This document shows, piece by piece, positions 57,895 to 64,000 of a stretch of DNA of 64,000 bases. Below the pieces are notes generated by a model. It saw nothing but the letters and a program-made list of their open reading frames with translations. It did no database searches and had not been told where the DNA came from. Every line of letters begins with the position of its first letter. Positions within the stretch are counted from its first letter, which is position 1. The stretch is from an uncultured Lachnospiraceae bacterium (lineage in GTDB: Bacteria; Bacillota; Clostridia; Lachnospirales; Lachnospiraceae): NCBI GenBank assembly GCA_946531495.1, contig CAMNAQ010000001.1:1-64000 (forward strand), given 5' to 3'. The translations under genes and the position numbers were made by a program.

Positions 57895-58605
57895 ATGAAT
57901 ACAGTTCTGAAAGTTGAAAACCTGCACGTTTATTACGGCAGCATACATGCGATAAAAGGTGTTTCCTTTGAAGTCGGTGAGGGAGAGATAGTTACCCTCA
58001 TCGGAGCAAACGGTGCAGGAAAATCCACCACGCTGAATACCGTCGGAGGACTGCTGAAGCCAAGAGAGGGCTCTATCGAATTCGAGGGAAAGAGTATCCT
58101 CGGCGTTGCTCCTCACAAGGTAGTAAGTGAAGGAATGGCTCTTTGCCCTGAAGGAAGAAGAGTTTTTGCACAGCTTTCCGTAAAAGAGAATTTGGAAATG
58201 GGTGCATATACAAGACCTGCATCCGAGATCCCGGAAACACTTGAAAAGGTATATGAGCAGTTCCCGAGGCTTAAGGAAAGAGAAACCCAGATGGCCGGAA
58301 CACTTTCAGGCGGTGAGCAGCAGATGCTTGCAATGGGCAGAGCTCTTATGAGTAAGCCCAGGCTTCTGATGCTTGACGAGCCTTCAATGGGACTTGCTCC
58401 GATACTGGTTGACCAGATTTTTGAGATAATCGAAACGCTGAATAAAGCGGGAACGACCATCCTTCTTGTAGAACAGAATGCACAGATGGCTCTTTCGATA
58501 GCAGACAGGGCTTATGTTCTTGAGACCGGACGCATAGTAAACACCGGAACAGGCAAGGATCTTCTTAATGATGATTCCGTAAAGAAGGCTTATCTTGGCG
58601 GATGA
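57895..58605 (+). CDS. livF: branched-chain amino acid ABC transporter ATP-binding protein
   Basis: [41 protein letters not shown]. Confidence 0.95.
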   Translation: MNTVLKVENLHVYYGSIHAIKGVSFEVGEGEIVTLIGANGAGKSTTLNTVGGLLKPREGSIEFEGKSILGVAPHKVVSEGMALCPEGRRVFAQLSVKENLEMGAYTRPASEIPETLEKVYEQFPRLKERETQMAGTLSGGEQQMLAMGRALMSKPRLLMLDEPSMGLAPILVDQIFEIIETLNKAGTTILLVEQNAQMALSIADRAYVLETGRIVNTGTGKDLLNDDSVKKAYLGG

Positions 58606-58634
58606 TGCCGGATATCATGTGTAATATGGACAGG

Positions 58635-58665
58635 CGGGAAGCTCTTTGCAGAGCTTCCCGTTTTT
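58635..58665 (+). terminator. intrinsic terminator of liv operon
   Basis: CGGGAAGCTCT-ttgc-AGAGCTTCCCG TTTTT. Confidence 0.93.
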
Positions 58666-58717
58666 ACTGAAAATATTTTATGGTTAATATGTTCTTGCTT
58701 ATCTTACTTGAACGAAT

Positions 58718-58747
58718 TTGATGTTTTTTACACACATATAGTATAAT
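58718..58747 (+). promoter_or_regulatory. promoter of GH25 gene
   Basis: TTGATG-N18-TATAAT. Confidence 0.6.
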
Positions 58748-58814
58748 GACCGTGTATGTTGTCATGAGGCAGTGATGGCCAAGAATCGTAAGCACATATA
58801 ATGAGGGAGACTTA

Positions 58815-60263
58815 ATGAAGATATTCAATAAATTAAAAACTGTTGTATGCACCGTGCTCGCAATAATGCTTGCAGTAAACCTGATCCCTGCGCCCGGATC
58901 CGAAAAGGTTCAGGCAAGAGGTGCATCACAGGCTATAAGCTGGGGTATAGATGTATCCGCCTGGCAGGGAGATATAGATTGGAATGCCGTAAAAGCGAGC
59001 GGAGTACAGTTTGTTTTCATCAAATGCGGAGGAACGATATACGGCTTTGATGATAAGTTCGCGCAGAATATGGCCGGTGCAACAGCAGCCGGACTGAAGA
59101 TCGGCGTCTATATCTATTCATACGCATCTTCTGTTGCTGACGGTGCGATCGAAGCCCAGTGGATAATAAATGCCATAGCTCCTTATACGGTCAGTATGCC
59201 TGTTGTTCTCGATCTTGAAAATTACAGACAGAAGGCACTCGATCCTCTTACCAATGCAATGATCTGCCAGACATTCTGCCAGATCGTGGAAGCGGCAGGA
59301 TATTATCCGATGGTTTATTCCAACAGGAGCATGTTCCGTGACAAGATAGGTCCTTTTGCCTATGACAAGTGGGTTGCGCAGTGGACTGACTATTGCTATG
59401 ACGAGAGCGCCGCATTCTGGCAGGCTACAGACAGCTTTTCCGTTCCCGGAATAAGAGGACATGTTGATCTTGATTACCAGTTCAAGGATCTTTCTGCATA
59501 TATCATTCCTTACGGTTTTACATCCAGAGACGGATACACATATTTTTATGAAAATTACAGAAGACAGTCCAACAGGTTTGTTAATGTAAACGGCGGTATC
59601 TATTATGTTGATGCTTTCGGGCATGTGATCGCAAATGCACTGTATCCCGTGGGAGATTTCATTTATTATTTCGATCAGTCCGGCCTGATGCAGGTGGGAT
59701 TTGTAAATCTTGGAGACGGTATAAGATATTTTGACGAGAACGGACATATGCTCGTCGGCTGGCAGAACATTGCCGGCAATATGTATCTCTTTGATATCAA
59801 CGGACTTATGCAGATCGGATTCATATCCGACGGAGTTAATACATATTATCTGAATGAGTTCGGAATACTCCAGACCGGAATGTTTACTGCGGGAAATTCC
59901 ATCTACTGCGCGGATGAGGCAGGCCGACTTAAGATCGGTATGCAGAACATAAACGGAGCAACGTATTTCTTTGATCCCGTAAAGGGCGGAGCAATGGCAA
60001 CCGGATTTGTTACCGATGGAGTGTATAACTACTACTTCGGCGCAGACGGAACTCTTCAGAAGGGACTTTTCGCATACGGTAATTCACTTTATTATTCCGA
60101 TGCGAACGGACATCTTCAGACAGGTCTGATAACCGTCAGCGGATTATCATTCTATTTCGATCCTGCAAAGGGAGGAGCTCTTCTCGTTAACGGAACAGCT
60201 ACAGATGCTCTCGGGCATGTCTATGTAGCCGACGCTGCCGGACTGGCAGTGATGATACAGTAA
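58815..60263 (+). CDS. secreted GH25 lysozyme with C-terminal cell-wall-binding-type repeats
   Basis: signal peptide; GH25 GIDVSAWQGDIDW...PVVLDLE; Tyr/Gly-rich ~20-aa repeats (YYFDQSGLMQVGF, YYADEAGRLKIGM etc.). Confidence 0.92.
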   Translation: MKIFNKLKTVVCTVLAIMLAVNLIPAPGSEKVQARGASQAISWGIDVSAWQGDIDWNAVKASGVQFVFIKCGGTIYGFDDKFAQNMAGATAAGLKIGVYIYSYASSVADGAIEAQWIINAIAPYTVSMPVVLDLENYRQKALDPLTNAMICQTFCQIVEAAGYYPMVYSNRSMFRDKIGPFAYDKWVAQWTDYCYDESAAFWQATDSFSVPGIRGHVDLDYQFKDLSAYIIPYGFTSRDGYTYFYENYRRQSNRFVNVNGGIYYVDAFGHVIANALYPVGDFIYYFDQSGLMQVGFVNLGDGIRYFDENGHMLVGWQNIAGNMYLFDINGLMQIGFISDGVNTYYLNEFGILQTGMFTAGNSIYCADEAGRLKIGMQNINGATYFFDPVKGGAMATGFVTDGVYNYYFGADGTLQKGLFAYGNSLYYSDANGHLQTGLITVSGLSFYFDPAKGGALLVNGTATDALGHVYVADAAGLAVMIQ

Positions 60264-60270
60264 TGTAAAA

Positions 60271-62013
60271 GTGAAAAGCGAGCTTACGAAAAAACAGATA
60301 ATTATCAAAGCACTCAGACTTATGGTGATCGCTGTTATATGCGCCATAAGTCTGGTGTATGTAATAATGATCTTTTCCGGTATGAGCAGCGGACGCGGTC
60401 CCATACATGTCCTGAATTACGGATGGGAGCTTAGTTACAGATCTGAGGATTATCGCGGTATCGATCTGAGATCTTTTTCGTTCGATGATGTAAAGAAAAA
60501 GGACGAGGTGGTCTTAAGCTGCACTCTTCCGGAGAATCTTCCGGCCGACAGTATGCTTGTTGTTTATGTCCATTATTATGATCTCAGGGTTTTGGTGGAT
60601 GGCATACAGGTTTATGAAGCCGATACCGAAAGGGTGGACGCGGGTCTTGGTCTCGGAAGCGGATTTTATGCCGTTGATATCGGTGCGGGCTGTGAGGGAA
60701 AACAGCTTGAGATAGTGATCAGAGCCGGAGAAGATGATGCATTTACATCTCTGAGAAGTCCTGAGATATGGGATGCACATACCTTTTGGCAGGATTTTGC
60801 CTCAGGTAATATTTCAAATATAGCTCTTTCGTTTTTCTTTATCATCGTTGGAATGGCAATGCTCATCATGGCATTTGCGCAGGAAATGAGAGGTACATTT
60901 TCATTCGCGGATACCACGAGATTCTCGAGTCTTTCACTCCTTGCAATGACTTTCGGTATATGGATCTTTACCGGAATGCATCTTACGGAGCTTTTTACAA
61001 ACGACATAATAACCAAGGTCAATCTGAATTATTATGCATTCTATTTTCTTCCGATCTTTTTCATAGGATTTCATTTTGAAACAGGACGCTTTAAGGATGA
61101 AGCCGGGATAAGACAGGCCAGAAGAAGGAATATAGTTCTCGGCATCTCATGGCTGGTGGGATTGCTTTACGTGCTGCTTGTGCTTTACAGGCATCTGTAC
61201 CTCGGAGAGAGCCTCAGAAAATATCTTGATATCGCCCATGTATATGACACAGTGATCATATTTATGCTGATCGGCATCAGAGTATACGACCTGATAAAGG
61301 GAGTGAACAGGCATCTGGTTTCATCATACGTAACGCTTATGACCGGCGTGGCGGCACTTGTGGACCTTGCCAGATACAATTTCTATACGAAATTTTCACC
61401 GCGCGGAAGTGCCGGATTTACCATGAGCACGCTGTATATCGTAATGGTCTTTTTCGTTCTTTCTTTGTTTTTCGATTACATGAGCACTACCGTCAGGGAT
61501 GCCCGTGAGGAGGAAAGGATCGGAATAATATCGAAGCTTGCATATACGGATGCGCTTACAGGGCTTAATAACAGACAGGCTACGGAGAGATTTTTCGATA
61601 TCATAGATTCCGAAAATGAGCAGTATCTGGTTACGGAATTTGACTTAAACAGCTTGAAAAAGGCGAACGATACCTACGGTCATGAGGAGGGCGATAAATA
61701 TATTGCGCTGTTTGCCGAAACTCTTAAGCATATATTTGAGGGTAAAGGCTTTATCGCAAGGACCGGCGGTGATGAATTCATATACGTCATGATCCCGAAG
61801 CTTGAAGGTGACAGAAAGTGGCTGGAGGGAAGGCTGAGAGACCTGAATGCGATTCTGGCCAATAAGGATACGGGACATTCGGGACTTAGGATGAGCACCG
61901 CATTCGGTACATATGATTCCATGAACGGCGATGCAAAAACCATTCGTGACGGATTACGTATTGCGGATGCAAGAATGTATGAAATGAAAAAATCTATGAA
62001 GGCAGGTCGGTGA
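60271..62013 (+). CDS. membrane GGDEF protein (extracytoplasmic beta-rich + 7TM-type sensor)
   Basis: seven-TM region, FDLNSLKKANDTYGHEEGD, ARTGGDEF; GTG start. Confidence 0.9.
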   Translation: MKSELTKKQIIIKALRLMVIAVICAISLVYVIMIFSGMSSGRGPIHVLNYGWELSYRSEDYRGIDLRSFSFDDVKKKDEVVLSCTLPENLPADSMLVVYVHYYDLRVLVDGIQVYEADTERVDAGLGLGSGFYAVDIGAGCEGKQLEIVIRAGEDDAFTSLRSPEIWDAHTFWQDFASGNISNIALSFFFIIVGMAMLIMAFAQEMRGTFSFADTTRFSSLSLLAMTFGIWIFTGMHLTELFTNDIITKVNLNYYAFYFLPIFFIGFHFETGRFKDEAGIRQARRRNIVLGISWLVGLLYVLLVLYRHLYLGESLRKYLDIAHVYDTVIIFMLIGIRVYDLIKGVNRHLVSSYVTLMTGVAALVDLARYNFYTKFSPRGSAGFTMSTLYIVMVFFVLSLFFDYMSTTVRDAREEERIGIISKLAYTDALTGLNNRQATERFFDIIDSENEQYLVTEFDLNSLKKANDTYGHEEGDKYIALFAETLKHIFEGKGFIARTGGDEFIYVMIPKLEGDRKWLEGRLRDLNAILANKDTGHSGLRMSTAFGTYDSMNGDAKTIRDGLRIADARMYEMKKSMKAGR

Positions 62014-62062
62014 ACCTGCCTTTATGATATAAACAGATTTTAGTAAGTGTCTGATACAGGGA

Positions 62063-62545
62063 ATGTATATGTACGGATTCAGAGAGATCACGGAAGCAGA
62101 TAACAAGACGATCGCCTCATTGATCAGAAAAAGTCTTGAAAAGGCCAGGCTGGATATACCTGGAACAGCTTATTATGACGACTGTCTTGACAGATTAAGC
62201 GAGGCATACGGAAGTGACACCGGAAGATATTATGTTCTTACGGATGAAGGCGGTGAGGTTGTCGGCGGAATAGGGTATTCCGCATTTGAATACATGGATG
62301 ATACCGCGGAGCTTCAAAAGCTGTATCTTGATGATAAAGCTCACGGCAAAGGGATCGGATACAGCATGATAAGCTTTATCGAGGACAGGATGAGAGAGGC
62401 GGGATTTAAGTTTTCATATCTTGAAACCCATGACAATCTTCAGGCGGCAATACATATCTATCAAAAGGCCGGCTATGAGGAAATGGATAGGCCGGGTGAG
62501 ATCGGACACAGTGCCATGACACGTTTTTTTATCAAAAGGCTGTAG
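62063..62545 (+). CDS. GNAT family N-acetyltransferase
   Basis: LQKLYLDDKAHGKGIGYSMISFIE motif A. Confidence 0.9.
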   Translation: MYMYGFREITEADNKTIASLIRKSLEKARLDIPGTAYYDDCLDRLSEAYGSDTGRYYVLTDEGGEVVGGIGYSAFEYMDDTAELQKLYLDDKAHGKGIGYSMISFIEDRMREAGFKFSYLETHDNLQAAIHIYQKAGYEEMDRPGEIGHSAMTRFFIKRL

Positions 62546-63836
62546 GGATGAAAACTCCTTTTTTGATCTTGTAAAGCTCCTCTGCCGCAAGTCTTGTTTT
62601 TGCGACAACATCCTTATCCTTCGGAGGAAAACAGTAAAAGATCTTGTCCCTGTCCCCGATGGATATCATGTCCCCAATCTCATAGAAGAAGTAGTCGGAG
62701 TTGACGGTATATGATGAAAGCGGCTTGCGGTAATAGTCAAGCTGTCCTTCACACCCCGTGAGGTGAAAGCCTTCCCGCGAGTGTGTAAGAACTCCTTCAC
62801 CCACATCGTACATAGCTTTATTATCTACTATCATGCGTATGTTCACCGGAACTTCAAGGTGATATGATCCGGATTCAAGTTCTTTTCTGACGCAGTCTCT
62901 TTCCCATGCATACCAATCCGGTATGTGATCAAAAAGTTTAGGTGCAGACATCTTTGCAGGGATGTCTGCATTTTTGTATTTCATTTTACCAAGCTCGGTA
63001 AGCTCCCATACGGAAGAGCATTCCATGCATTCAATGTCTGTGCCGGAAGCATGCATTTTACCTTCTTTTCCGCAGACCGGGCATTTGTACAGCACTCTGG
63101 ATAATCCTTCAGCACGGAAATCCTCGGTGATCCTGGTGCCTGTTTCAAACTGCTCGGCAAACCCGTCAAAAGAAAATGCCTTATGTATGCGCTCCCCGAT
63201 CTCTTCTTCCGATAATGACCGTGCTTCATCTGCCGTAAAGAGAGTATATTTATCGGCGGTTATCCTGCATTTTCTGATCCTGAGACCGTTATAAAGGGGG
63301 TCATGAAGGAATGCACCGTGAGTACAGATCATTACAACAGGAAAGCCGAGGAGCTTTACGAATTTTCCAAGTGATTCCGGAAGAGCGGTGGTTGTCCCGT
63401 CAAAGGAATAGCCTGCTTCGGGATACATAAGTACGGAACAATGGAGCGTTTCGAGAGCATATTTGATGTTTCGGATCAGCCTTATGTCAGTCTGGAATTT
63501 TCGTGTGGGGATGCAGCCTATTTTGCGCATCAGTGTTTCTTTCCCCACAAGTGCGTCGGTTGTGCTGACAATATTATAGGGCCCCTTTATGACATGAGAG
63601 GCGATCATAAGGTCGGTAAAGCAGGAATGGTTCATGAGATAAAGGGCAGGCTCTGTTTCACCTACTCCTTTCATATCACCTTCATTGCATATAAAACCGG
63701 CTTTTTTAAGCTCCGATGATGCAAGGGCATATATCAGCTTTCTTAGGACCGGCGAAGGAGTACAGGGATTCTTTTCCTTTGCACGGGGGAGTTTCATAAC
63801 TTCTTCGTAAGGCAGTTTTTTTGTCTTGATCTTCAT
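62532..63836 (-). CDS. 1-acyl-sn-glycerol-3-phosphate acyltransferase-like protein with zinc-ribbon-like insert
   Basis: NHSCFTDLMIAS (NHxxxxD) and MYPEAGYSFDG; CPVCGKEG...CMECSSVW. Confidence 0.87.
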   Translation of the reverse strand: MKIKTKKLPYEEVMKLPRAKEKNPCTPSPVLRKLIYALASSELKKAGFICNEGDMKGVGETEPALYLMNHSCFTDLMIASHVIKGPYNIVSTTDALVGKETLMRKIGCIPTRKFQTDIRLIRNIKYALETLHCSVLMYPEAGYSFDGTTTALPESLGKFVKLLGFPVVMICTHGAFLHDPLYNGLRIRKCRITADKYTLFTADEARSLSEEEIGERIHKAFSFDGFAEQFETGTRITEDFRAEGLSRVLYKCPVCGKEGKMHASGTDIECMECSSVWELTELGKMKYKNADIPAKMSAPKLFDHIPDWYAWERDCVRKELESGSYHLEVPVNIRMIVDNKAMYDVGEGVLTHSREGFHLTGCEGQLDYYRKPLSSYTVNSDYFFYEIGDMISIGDRDKIFYCFPPKDKDVVAKTRLAAEELYKIKKGVFIPTAF

Positions 63837-63848
63837 ATGCGGCCTCTT

Positions 63849-64000
63849 TTACAGAGCTTCTATAAGTCCGGTCAGTCCTTCATTTTTGAATATATCTTTG
63901 TAGTAACCGATCTCATCATTTATAAGTATGTCGATCACTTCCATTCCGAGCAATTCGACCGGTGCTTTATCATCTGTGAAGATAAGACCTGTACTTTCGT
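63849..64000 (-). CDS. C-terminus of a gene running off the window, possibly spermidine synthase-like
   Basis: open minus frame ending ...TGLIFTDDKAPVELLGMEVIDILINDEIGYYKDIFKNEGLTGLIEAL*; TDDKAPVELL resembles the spermidine synthase-family C-terminus. Confidence 0.45.
   Translation of the reverse strand, partial: ESTGLIFTDDKAPVELLGMEVIDILINDEIGYYKDIFKNEGLTGLIEAL

Noticed and set aside
58815-60263. Repeats in the GH25 protein as a novel element
   Set aside because: Explained by known Tyr/Gly-rich cell-wall-binding repeats at the protein level.

Overview
This 64 kb window looks like a chromosomal segment of a Lachnospiraceae-type Firmicute (Butyrivibrio-like by general feel; taxonomy is inferred). 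It is rich in signalling and transport genes. From left to right it contains: a methyltransferase; an OmpR-type two-component system with a MacB/FtsX-type ABC transporter; a phosphorelay / c-di-GMP cluster (hybrid kinase, stand-alone Hpt, REC-degenerate GGDEF-EAL, kinase-less REC-Hpt-REC protein, GGDEF-PAS protein); an XRE regulator paired with a small membrane protein; an aldo/keto reductase and an MBL-fold protein; a YesMN-type sugar regulatory system followed by a sugar ABC operon; peptidase T; a LytTR/DUF3021 pair and ABC exporters; a sigma-factor/ABC cassette; a lipoprotein GH3; a CDF transporter; an orphan PTS IIC; a GH43; a large sulfur amino acid locus (metY-type, GDSL, mccB/mccA-type, metNIQ, Fe-ADH, AhpD-like); GGDEF and NUDIX genes; a liv operon; a GH25 lysozyme; another GGDEF protein; and a minus-strand acyltransferase. 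I saw no rRNA, tRNA, CRISPR array, transposase or prophage genes. The most interesting signal is a pair of unannotated short ORFs with strong Shine-Dalgarno sites and Cys/Met-rich peptides. One is MKKRITVQNRVMCHRMCPQMCPPEDKR, upstream of the metY-type gene. The other is MKTAKIKRHGYMCTYRCCRTLISW..., upstream of mccBA-metNIQ and followed by an intrinsic terminator. They look like cysteine/methionine-sensing leader peptides that regulate the sulfur locus. A second notable signal is an XRE regulator and an adjacent membrane-anchored protein that appear to share the same C-terminal domain.
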